A DNA stretch of 64,000 bases from positions 248,001 to 312,000 of the forward strand of contig NZ_JAHHDS010000003.1 of the NCBI RefSeq assembly GCF_019739195.1. Direction: 5' to 3'. The DNA is from Microcella sp. GTDB lineage: Bacteria > Actinomycetota > Actinomycetes > Actinomycetales > Microbacteriaceae. Made by a program: the position numbers and the translations under genes. Under the pieces are notes generated by a model. The model worked only from the letters and a program-made list of their open reading frames with translations, was not told the origin of the DNA and did not search any database. Positions 53,090 through 60,489 of the stretch are shown here, in pieces. Each line of letters begins with the position of its first letter. The first letter of the stretch is position 1.

Positions 53090-54325
53090 TCAGGGCGCCA
53101 CGGCGTCGGCGGCGTCGTCGACCGGGTCGATGACCTCTTCGCCCCGGTAGAGCGCCTCGAAGGTGTCGAGCGTGCGGTTGATGTCATGGCTCTGCACGAT
53201 GCGCAAGCTCTCGCGCTTGAGCTCGAGCAGCTCATCATGCGGCATGGTGAACACGCGCGTCAACAGCTCGGTGAACTGCTCGACATTGCCAGGCTCGTAG
53301 AGATAGCCGTTCTCGCCGTCGTGGATCAGGTGCGGCAGCGCCATCGCGTTGGCCCCGATGACGGGCAACCCCGAAGCCATGGCCTCCATCGTCGCAATCG
53401 ACTGCAATTCCGCTCGCGACGGCATCGCAAAGACGGATGCTCGCGTCAGTTGCTGTTTCAAATAGTCTTCGGGCGCGTGGCCGGCGAAGTGCACGCGGTG
53501 GGCGATGCCGAGGTGCGAGGCGAGCTTCTCGAGCGCAGGGCGCTGCTCGCCGTCACCGATGATCTCGACCTTCACATCGAGCGCGGGGTCGAGCGCGGCG
53601 GCAGCCCGCAGCAGCTCTTCGATGTGCTTCTCGGCTTCGACGCGGCCGAGGAAGAGCACAACGTTCTCAGTGCGGGGCGCCATGTTGGGCGTGTAGTGCT
53701 CGATGTGCAGGCCGCAGCTGATGGGGTGCACCTCGCGCAGCTCGGTGTAGCGCTCGAGGTAGTCGGCGGCTTTTCGCGTCGGCGTCGTGACCGCTTCGGC
53801 GAGACCGAAGGTGCGCGCGGCGGCCTTCCACGCCATGCGGATCGCGGGTTCGCGCAGCCCGCCGATGAACGGCGTGAATTGCAGCGCGTTCTCGGGCATG
53901 AAGTGGTTGGTGCCGATGACGCGAATACCGCGCTTCACGGCCTCGCGGGCGAGCCCTCGACCGACGACGATGTGCGACTGGAAGTGCACGACGTCGGGCT
54001 TGACCTCGTCGAGAATGCGCGCGGCATTCTGCTCGATGCGCCACGGCAGCGCGTAGCGCAACCACGGGTGCGGCCGCCAGCGCCACGAGCGCAACCGGTG
54101 CACCATCATGGGCTGACCTTCGTGCACCTCGATGCTCGAGCGGTTGGGGCCGTCGACGAATCCGGGGGCGACGATGTGCACGTCGTGGCCGCGTTCGACC
54201 AAACCTGCGGCGAGCCGCTCGGCAAACTTGGCGGCACCGTTGACGTCGGGGCCGAAGGTGTCGCCGCCGATCAAGACGCGCAGCGGCGGGTGGGAGTCTT
54301 CTGCAGGATGCGGGGCATCGGGCAC
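53090..54325 (-). CDS. Family 4 glycosyltransferase
   Basis: A 411-residue GT-B fold glycosyltransferase. The N-terminal domain begins RVLIGGDTFGPDVNGAAKF (glycine loop), with VVHFQSHIVVGRG and GTNHFMPENAL; the C-terminal domain has VLFLGRVEAEKHIEELL, VEIIGDGEQR and the nucleotide-sugar motif PSRAELQSIATMEAMASGLP with the E-x7-E pattern. It resembles enzymes that glycosylate diacylglycerol or phosphatidylinositol in actinobacteria (MgtA/PimB-like); the acceptor is not known. GTG start at 54325. Confidence 0.88.
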   Translation of the reverse strand: MPDAPHPAEDSHPPLRVLIGGDTFGPDVNGAAKFAERLAAGLVERGHDVHIVAPGFVDGPNRSSIEVHEGQPMMVHRLRSWRWRPHPWLRYALPWRIEQNAARILDEVKPDVVHFQSHIVVGRGLAREAVKRGIRVIGTNHFMPENALQFTPFIGGLREPAIRMAWKAAARTFGLAEAVTTPTRKAADYLERYTELREVHPISCGLHIEHYTPNMAPRTENVVLFLGRVEAEKHIEELLRAAAALDPALDVKVEIIGDGEQRPALEKLASHLGIAHRVHFAGHAPEDYLKQQLTRASVFAMPSRAELQSIATMEAMASGLPVIGANAMALPHLIHDGENGYLYEPGNVEQFTELLTRVFTMPHDELLELKRESLRIVQSHDINRTLDTFEALYRGEEVIDPVDDAADAVAP

Positions 54326-54438
54326 GATGGGGGTGGTCCTTGCTTCTCGATGGTGGGCGACGACGCGCCGGGGACACGAGGAATACCTTTCGCCTACGCT
54401 ACCGCAGGCGCGTGCCGACGGAAGCGTTCACCGCGCGG

Positions 54439-55356
54439 TCAGCGGTGCTTCTGCGGGTGATGCTTGGCGAGCTGGATGACGCCAAAGATCGCCACGACGC
54501 CCGCGATCACCGCGGTGATCATGAACGCGAGCGGAATGAAGGCGGCCTCGCCGAGCACGATGACGCCGATGAGCACGGCGACGAGCGGGTCGATGACCGT
54601 CAGCCCCGCGATGACCAGGTCGGGTGACCCGACCGAGTAGGCGGTCTGCACGAAGTAGCTGCCGAGGGCGGTCGACGCAATGAGCGCCACGATGGCCACG
54701 ACGGTCAGCCACTCGAAGTTGCCGTTGATGATGCGGTTGATGACGACCTTGGCGAGGGTGGCGACGAAGCCGAACAGCACACCGGCCCCGACGATGTAGA
54801 ACATGGCCCCGACCAATCGTCGGGCGAAGGCGAACGCTAGGCCGAATCCCGTCGTGATGACGGCGAGAATTCCGAGCACGATGAGCAATTGTGTCTCGGT
54901 GATCTCTTGCTCGACTGCGTAGACGGCGGCGATCGCGACGAAGATTCCAACGCCCGTCACGCACATGGCGATGGCGCGGATAGCGTGCCGATCGAGACGG
55001 ATGCTCGACACTCGAGCGTTGACAATGGCCGTGATGACGAGCGCCACGACCCCGAGCGGCTGCACCACGATGAGGGGCGCGAACACCAGACTGGTGAGCT
55101 GCAGCAGAATCGCGAGCCCGAGCATGACGGTGCCGATGACCCATGACGGCCGCGCGAGCAAATGCAGCAGTTGTCGTACGCTCAGCCCGGCCCGCGAGCC
55201 GTCGCCGTGGCTCGATTCGACCTTCGAGACGCCTCGGTGCTGAAACTGAGCGCCGAGAGCCAGGAAAACGGCCCCGACGAGCGCGATAGGAATGCCGATC
55301 GACTGGTACGGGGTAAGCGTGATCTGCTCGGTCACATCAGCAAGGTCGACCAGCAC
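54439..55356 (-). CDS. DMT family transporter
   Basis: A 305-residue protein with about nine hydrophobic segments (IPIALVGAVFLALGAQFQH, GTVMLGLAILLQLTSLVFAP, LLIVLGILAVITTGFGLAFA) of the drug/metabolite-transporter superfamily, related to NIPA-like magnesium transporters in length and in VVQPLGVVALVITAIVNA. The substrate is unknown. GTG start with a -10 box 6 nt upstream. Confidence 0.8.
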   Translation of the reverse strand: MLVDLADVTEQITLTPYQSIGIPIALVGAVFLALGAQFQHRGVSKVESSHGDGSRAGLSVRQLLHLLARPSWVIGTVMLGLAILLQLTSLVFAPLIVVQPLGVVALVITAIVNARVSSIRLDRHAIRAIAMCVTGVGIFVAIAAVYAVEQEITETQLLIVLGILAVITTGFGLAFAFARRLVGAMFYIVGAGVLFGFVATLAKVVINRIINGNFEWLTVVAIVALIASTALGSYFVQTAYSVGSPDLVIAGLTVIDPLVAVLIGVIVLGEAAFIPLAFMITAVIAGVVAIFGVIQLAKHHPQKHR

Positions 55357-55362
55357 CCGGTC

Positions 55363-55368
55363 AATCTA
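55363..55368 (-). promoter_or_regulatory. -10 box of the DMT gene
   Basis: TAGATT on the minus strand, 6 nt before the GTG at 55356. Confidence 0.5.
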
Positions 55369-55384
55369 CCCCCAGCAGGGTCGA

Positions 55385-55390
55385 TATTCT
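55385..55390 (+). promoter_or_regulatory. -10 box of def
   Basis: TATTCT, 6 nt before the ATG at 55397; 16 bp from the divergent DMT box. Confidence 0.5.
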
Positions 55391-55396
55391 GGTCGA

Positions 55397-55963
55397 ATGG
55401 CCGTGCTTCCGATTGTCATCACCGGCGAGCCCGTGCTGCACACGCGGGCGACCGAGGTGAGTGCGATCGACGACGCCCTGCGCCAATTGGTCGGCGACAT
55501 GCTCGACACGATGGCAGCAGCGCCCGGGGTCGGCCTCGCCGCCCCGCAGGTCGGGGTCGATGCGCGGGTGTTCGTGTACGACTACACCGATGACGATGAT
55601 GTGCGCTGGCACGGGGTCGCCATCAATCCCCAACTGCTGATCAGTCCGCCTCCGCTCGGCGAGCCCGATGATGTCGACGATTCGGAGGGCTGCCTCTCGG
55701 TGCCGGGCGAGCGGTTTCCGCTCAGGCGATCCGACCGAGCGGTGCTGCGCGCGACTGACCTCGAGGGCGTCGACTTTGAGATCGAAGCGACGGGATGGGT
55801 CGCCCGCATCTTCCAGCACGAGTTCGATCATCTCGACGGCGTGCTCTACGTCGACCGCCTGGTGCACCCGCACAGCAAGGCCGCCGTGAAGGCCGTGCGC
55901 AAGCGGTCGTGGGGTGTGCCCGGCCAGAGCTGGCTGCCCGGTCGAGACGACCTCGAGGGCTGA
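55397..55963 (+). CDS. def: Peptide deformylase
   Basis: A 188-residue metalloenzyme removing formyl from N-terminal formyl-Met. All three motifs are intact: GVGLAAPQVG, EGCLSVPG (Cys ligand) and QHEFDHLDG (two His ligands plus Glu). Acts before Map (27043). Confidence 0.96.
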   Translation: MAVLPIVITGEPVLHTRATEVSAIDDALRQLVGDMLDTMAAAPGVGLAAPQVGVDARVFVYDYTDDDDVRWHGVAINPQLLISPPPLGEPDDVDDSEGCLSVPGERFPLRRSDRAVLRATDLEGVDFEIEATGWVARIFQHEFDHLDGVLYVDRLVHPHSKAAVKAVRKRSWGVPGQSWLPGRDDLEG

Positions 55964-55989
55964 GTCGAGCCGACGTCGAGGGCTGGTCG

Positions 55990-56301
55990 CTACGACCAGC
56001 CGACCGCCCGCAGCACGGCCGCACAGGCCGCCGCGGCGATGATCACGAGCACGAACGGCACCTTCAGCGCGAACAGGCCTGCGGCGACCAAGACCGCGGG
56101 TAGCCGCGCATCCAGCGCGAGCCCCTGGCCGATACCGGCGGTCTGCACGACGATGAGCGCCGCCAGCAGCGCGACAGTCGTGAGCTCGGCCGTGCGCGCA
56201 GCGCGCGGGGATTCGAGAAGTCTCGGCGGCACGAGGTAGCCGAGTAGCTTGATCGCCAGCACCAAGATCGACGCCAGAAGAATGATCTGCCAGGTCGTCA
56301 T
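55990..56301 (-). CDS. azlD: AzlD-type branched-chain amino acid exporter subunit
   Basis: A 103-residue protein with three or four hydrophobic helices (LLASILVLAIKLLGYLVP, AELTTVALLAALIVVQ, LPAVLVAAGLFALKVPFVLVI) matching AzlD, the small partner of AzlC in amino acid (e.g. branched-chain) export. ATG at 56301 overlaps the azlC stop as ATGA. Last gene of a four-gene operon. Confidence 0.88.
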   Translation of the reverse strand: MTTWQIILLASILVLAIKLLGYLVPPRLLESPRAARTAELTTVALLAALIVVQTAGIGQGLALDARLPAVLVAAGLFALKVPFVLVIIAAAACAAVLRAVGWS

Positions 56302-57017
56302 GGCCGCTCCCCCGTCCCGTCGAGCACCTCGGCGGACCGAGCTCCAAACAGGTTGGTCAACCCGACCACGACTGCCACGGCAGCCGCGACGAGCACGGGC
56401 ACACCCTGCGGCAGCACCGGGATGAGCGCAGTCGCGACCACAGCTGCTCCCACTGCGACGGCGATCGGCTGCAGAGCTGTCAGCCGGGGCCACAGCAAGC
56501 CGAGGAAGGCCGCCGCGGCGGCCGCATCCAGCCCCCACTGCCGCACGTCACCCAGCTGGTCGCCCAGTAGCGCACCGAGCAGGGTCGTGAGGTTCCAGCC
56601 CACGTAGATCAGTGTTCCCGTGGCCCAGAAGCCGATGCGCTGGCTCTCGAGCGTCGGCTGCGCGGTGGCGACAGCGGTCGACTCGTCGATCGTGAGATGA
56701 CCGGCGAGCAGCCGCTTCGCCCACCCCGGCCCGATGATGGGCGAGACCCGGATCGCGTAGAGCCCGTTGCGAAGGCCGAGCAGAGCAGCGCCGGCGACCG
56801 CGGCGGGCCCGGCCGCGGTGCCGCCCGAAGCGATGACGCCGATGAGTGCGAACTGCGAGCCTCCCGAGAACATCACGAGGCTCAGCACGCAGGTCTGGAG
56901 AATATCGAGGCCGGCGGCGACAGACAGCGCGCCGAACGAGATGCCGTACGCCGAGACGGCGAGGGCGACCGCGAGGGATGCGCGCCAGGCCGCCCGGCGC
57001 TCAGCCTCGGCGGCCAT
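56298..57017 (-). CDS. azlC: AzlC-type branched-chain amino acid permease
   Basis: A 239-residue membrane protein of the AzlC family: AYGISFGALSVAAGLDILQT, LVMFSGGSQFALIGVIASGG (family signature), LLGLRNGLYAIRVSP, DESTAVA, and C-terminal helices. Together with AzlD it should export branched-chain or related amino acids. Start overlaps the receiver gene by 17 bp, so the kinase and receiver are tied to transport. Confidence 0.9.
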   Translation of the reverse strand: MAAEAERRAAWRASLAVALAVSAYGISFGALSVAAGLDILQTCVLSLVMFSGGSQFALIGVIASGGTAAGPAAVAGAALLGLRNGLYAIRVSPIIGPGWAKRLLAGHLTIDESTAVATAQPTLESQRIGFWATGTLIYVGWNLTTLLGALLGDQLGDVRQWGLDAAAAAAFLGLLWPRLTALQPIAVAVGAAVVATALIPVLPQGVPVLVAAAVAVVVGLTNLFGARSAEVLDGTGERP

Positions 57018-57405
57018 CGACCGCGGCGGCCGCGGCACGCACGATCTCGAGCAACGACTCGGGGTCGATGTCTTTGTGCACGACGGCGAACACTCCGGCG
57101 CGAGCGGCCTCGGCCACGTGATCGTCGAGGTCAAGGGCGGTCGCGAGTACAATGCGCGGCGCCGGCCCGAGTTCGCTGACGGTTTGATCAGTAGTGATGC
57201 GCTCGCTCGCGACGAGCCCGTTGACGCGCGGCATGTGCAGGTCGATGAGCACGACATCGGTCGGCGTGCGCCGCACGAGAGCGAGCGCACGGGCACCGTC
57301 GCCCGCTTCACCGACGATGGCGATGTCGGCCTGCGACTCGAGCACCATGCGCCAGCCTGCGCGCTGGTGGCGCGAGTCATCGGCGATCAGCACAGAGATC
57401 GTCAC
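57001..57405 (-). CDS. Stand-alone response-regulator receiver domain
   Basis: A 134-residue protein consisting only of a CheY-like receiver: acidic pair DD at 9-10, phospho-acceptor Asp 55 in LIDLHMPR, Thr in VLATALDL, and Lys in VVHKDID. The usual NarL/LuxR-type DNA-binding domain is absent; the frame ends in AVDGRRG and azlC begins in an overlapping frame. The GTG start overlaps the kinase stop as GTGA. It could act by protein-protein contact, for instance on the transporter, or as a phosphate sink. Confidence 0.88.
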   Translation of the reverse strand: MTISVLIADDSRHQRAGWRMVLESQADIAIVGEAGDGARALALVRRTPTDVVLIDLHMPRVNGLVASERITTDQTVSELGPAPRIVLATALDLDDHVAEAARAGVFAVVHKDIDPESLLEIVRAAAAAVDGRRG

Positions 57406-58310
57406 GAGCGCTCGCGCTTCGCCCCGGCTGGTCGACTGTCGAACCGCAGCGCCGGAAAGACCGCGGAGAGCGAGAAGCCAACCCCCGGCACGGTCGATGC
57501 TGTGAGGATGCCGCCGTAGAGCTCGGCGCGCGCGCGCATCTCGCTGATGCCGCGACCCGTCGGCTCGACCGTGAGGGCGGCGAGGTCGTCATCGATCGTG
57601 TACGCCACGACGCTCGCGTCGTTCGGGTCGAGGCCGTCGCGTCGCGCTGACGCCCTGATGCCGTCGTCGTCGACGCGCACGTGCAGGCCGTCGTCGCTCC
57701 AGGTGAAGCTGACGCGCACCTGCGTGCCGGGCCCGCCGTAGCTGAGCGTATTCGAGAGGGCTTCTTGCAGTATGCGGTAGATCGCGAGCTCGGCGCCGTG
57801 CTTGAGGTCGAACGGCTCACCCGACTCTTCGAACACCACGTCGAGGCCCGAGTCGCGCATGACGGCGAAAAGCTCGCGCGTCGAGCCAAGGCGCGGGTGC
57901 GGCGCGGCACTCGCCTCGCCTTCGCGCACGAGCGCCATGATGCGACGCAGATCGCCGAGCGTCGCGCGCGCCGACTCGGCAATCACCTCGGTGCTGCGTG
58001 CCGCCGCGCTCGGATCGAGAGTCGCCGCGTACCGCGCCCCGTCGGCCTGGCTGATCATGACCGAGAGCGCGTGCACCGAGACCTCGTGCAGCTCTCGGAT
58101 GATGCGCAGCCGACCGGTCTGCTCGGCGAGCGACAGCTCGAGGTCGATGCGCTGCCGCTCTGCGGCGGCCCGGTCGAAGCTCGAGCGTCGTGCACGCGAC
58201 CGTGCCCGCAGCCAGGCGACGAGCAGCACAAGCGCGATGACGACGAGGGCGCCGCCGATCGACAGCACGATCACTGCCTGCATCGGGTTCGCGAACTCCC
58301 AGACATTCAT
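57402..58310 (-). CDS. Sensor histidine kinase (HisKA_3/NarX type)
   Basis: A 302-residue kinase with one N-terminal transmembrane helix (AVIVLSIGGALVVIALVLLVAWL, residues about 12-34), a coiled linker, the phosphoacceptor helix RIIRELHEVSVHALSVM (His near residue 75), and the HATPase domain with EALSNTLSYG (N box), VRVDDDGIR and GRGISEMRARAELYGG. There is no extracellular sensor domain. It is the partner of the receiver that follows. Confidence 0.9.
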   Translation of the reverse strand: MNVWEFANPMQAVIVLSIGGALVVIALVLLVAWLRARSRARRSSFDRAAAERQRIDLELSLAEQTGRLRIIRELHEVSVHALSVMISQADGARYAATLDPSAAARSTEVIAESARATLGDLRRIMALVREGEASAAPHPRLGSTRELFAVMRDSGLDVVFEESGEPFDLKHGAELAIYRILQEALSNTLSYGGPGTQVRVSFTWSDDGLHVRVDDDGIRASARRDGLDPNDASVVAYTIDDDLAALTVEPTGRGISEMRARAELYGGILTASTVPGVGFSLSAVFPALRFDSRPAGAKRERS

Positions 58311-58404
58311 CGTGACCAGTCCTCCTCTGCCGAGCCTAGTGAGCGCGCCTCGACGAGCGCACGCGCCGCTGGCGCGGGTACGCGGCGAACGAGAGGAGCA
58401 GTGG

Positions 58405-58477
58405 CTCCCCGACTTGGACTCGAACCAAGAACCTGCCGGTTAACAGCCGGCTGCTCTGCCAATTGAGCTATCGAGGA
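58405..58477 (-). tRNA. tRNA-Asn (GTT anticodon)
   Basis: 73-nt cloverleaf on the minus strand: acceptor TCCTCGA with TCGGGGA, anticodon loop CTGTTAACC (GTT), T arm with GGTTCGAGTCC. CCA is encoded at 58402-58404. Confidence 0.95.
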
Positions 58478-58529
58478 TCGCTGAAACAGCACCCCTAACT
58501 TAGCAGAACCGCAGGGGCGCCTTGCGCGC

Positions 58530-59582
58530 TCAGTACCCCGCACCGGGGTCGACGATGCCTAAGAACCGGCCATCGGTCGCGAAGCCTCGCACGTTCTCGG
58601 TGATGCGCCGGGCCAGCAGCGGAGCCGTCATCTCGGGGGTGTCGGCCGAATGCGAGGTGATGAGGCACCGCGGCTCTGCCCAGAGCGGGTGATCGTCGCC
58701 GAGCGGTTCGGGGCTCGTCACATCGAGGCCCGCACCGAGCAACTGCTCAGAGCGCAGCGCTGCGACCAGGGCATCCTGATCGATGAGAGCGCCCCGCGCG
58801 ATGTTGACGAGCGCCGCGGTCGGCTTCATGAGAGCGAGCTCGGGTGCGCCGATGAGCGAACGGCTCTGCTCGGTCGACGCGGCCGCGAGAATCACGACGT
58901 CGGCGGTCGGCAGCACGTCGTGCAGAGCGTCGACCGTCACCGTGCGATCGGCGCCTGCCAACGGAGCATCGGTGCGCCGTACGGCTGTGATGGTCACGCG
59001 GTACGGCTCGAGCAGGCGCACGATCTCGGCGGCGATGCCGCCGGCTCCGACGATGACGACGTGGCGCCCGTAGAGCGAGAGGCCCGTGCGCACGGGCGAC
59101 CACCGCGCCGCGCGCGCCTTCGGAGCGAGCTCGCGCAAGACGGCCTGTGCGAGGGCGACCGCATGCTCGGCCACGGGCTCGCTGTAGGCGCCCTTGGCGC
59201 TCGTGAACAGCGGGCCTGAGCCGTCGGCATACCGCGCCAGCACCGAGGCGAAGCCGTCGACGCCCGCCCAGGGCAGCTGAACCCAGCCGATGCCGGGGTG
59301 AGCATCGAGAATGCTCGAGAGCTCGTCGGCGCGCTTCTCGCTCAGCCAGACCAGTCCGCGGGTCTCGGAGTCGAGCGCGCCCGGAGTGACGCCGCCCGCT
59401 CGCACTGCGTCGATGAAGAAGCGCGAAGCCTCGGGCAGCACGGCGATCGGCCCGGGTTCGGGCCGGCGAGCAGGCACCGTACCCTGGCCCGACACCGGGT
59501 CGCGGTGCTGATCGATGAGCTCGAAGTCGGCGTCAGAGGCGAAGGTCGCTGACTGCGACATGCGGTCGGGCTCGGTCGGCAT
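58530..59582 (-). CDS. D-isomer specific 2-hydroxyacid dehydrogenase family protein
   Basis: A 350-residue NAD-dependent dehydrogenase. The Rossmann motif is VVIVGAGGIAAEIVRLL; catalytic residues lie in NIARGALIDQ (Arg), DVTSPEPLG (Glu) and ITSHSAD (His). The N-terminal catalytic domain shows VQLPWAGVDGF and SAKGAYSEPVAEHAVAL. The substrate is unknown. ATG at 59582 is favoured by GAGGAG upstream. A separate head of about 50 residues precedes the domain. Confidence 0.88.
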   Translation of the reverse strand: MPTEPDRMSQSATFASDADFELIDQHRDPVSGQGTVPARRPEPGPIAVLPEASRFFIDAVRAGGVTPGALDSETRGLVWLSEKRADELSSILDAHPGIGWVQLPWAGVDGFASVLARYADGSGPLFTSAKGAYSEPVAEHAVALAQAVLRELAPKARAARWSPVRTGLSLYGRHVVIVGAGGIAAEIVRLLEPYRVTITAVRRTDAPLAGADRTVTVDALHDVLPTADVVILAAASTEQSRSLIGAPELALMKPTAALVNIARGALIDQDALVAALRSEQLLGAGLDVTSPEPLGDDHPLWAEPRCLITSHSADTPEMTAPLLARRITENVRGFATDGRFLGIVDPGAGY

Positions 59583-59625
59583 GGGATGCTCCTCGGCAGT
59601 GTTCAGCGCCGCCCGTCGGGCAGGC

Positions 59626-60423
59626 TCAGGTTCGGGCCAGCTCGGCGAGGCGGTGCACGTAGGGGTGAGCGGGGTCGCCCAGCACGTCGTCGATCGCGCC
59701 CATGCCGACGATCGTGCCTCGGTGCAGCACCGCGAGGCGATGCGACAGCCGCCGCACTTCGCCGATCTCGCTGCTGACGACGAAGGCGGCGAAACCGCGG
59801 CGGCGCTGCACTTCGGCCAAGTGGCCGAGAATGGTGCCTCGCACGGTCGCGTCGATGCCTGCCGTGGCCTCGTCGGCCACGAGCAACTCAGGGTCGAGTA
59901 CGAGAGCGCGCGCGATGGCGACCCGCTGCCGCTGACCGCGGCTGAGTTCGTAGGGGTACTTCGGAATCGTCGCCAAGGTGAGGTGCATCGCGTCGATCGC
60001 CTCGGCGACGATGCCGCCCGCGAGCTTCTTCGACAGCTTGGGGTCACGCTGGAAGAGCGGCACAGCCACGTTCTCACCGACCGTCAGGTGAGGATCGAGC
60101 ACGGCACCGGCGTCTTGCGGCACGTAGCCGACGCGCAGAGCGAGCTCGTCATCGTGGTGAGTGCGCAGGTGCCGCACGTCGATGCCGAGCACCTCAAGGG
60201 CCCCACCGGCGATCTCGACGCCGCGATCGACGCTGCGCGAGGTGAAGCCCGCGATGGCCTGGGCGAGAGTGCTCTTGCCGCTGCCCGAGTCGCCCACCAC
60301 CGCGAGGGTCTCGCCGGGAGCGATGTCGAGGCTCACACCGGTGATCGCCGGCACAGAACGGCGCCCGAGGCCTCCGCGATAGCGCAGCGTCAGGTCGCGA
60401 GCGCGCACAGCCGAGTCAGTCAT
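59626..60423 (-). CDS. ABC transporter ATP-binding protein (peptide type), orphan
   Basis: A 265-residue ATPase of the Opp/Dpp type: Walker A GDSGSGKST, Q-loop VGYVPQDAG, signature LSRGQRQRVAIARAL, Walker B LLVADEATAGID. At the switch (H-loop), where the family has I-S-H-D-L, it reads FVVSSEIGEV, so the histidine is missing. The N terminus has RYRGGLGRRSVPAI. No permease or binding-protein gene is adjacent. Confidence 0.85.
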   Translation of the reverse strand: MTDSAVRARDLTLRYRGGLGRRSVPAITGVSLDIAPGETLAVVGDSGSGKSTLAQAIAGFTSRSVDRGVEIAGGALEVLGIDVRHLRTHHDDELALRVGYVPQDAGAVLDPHLTVGENVAVPLFQRDPKLSKKLAGGIVAEAIDAMHLTLATIPKYPYELSRGQRQRVAIARALVLDPELLVADEATAGIDATVRGTILGHLAEVQRRRGFAAFVVSSEIGEVRRLSHRLAVLHRGTIVGMGAIDDVLGDPAHPYVHRLAELART

Positions 60424-60489
60424 CAGGTCGAGCCTACTCGGCGCCGACTGCGGCGAGCATCGGGCTCGAGCACCCCACAGCCTCGGTGC

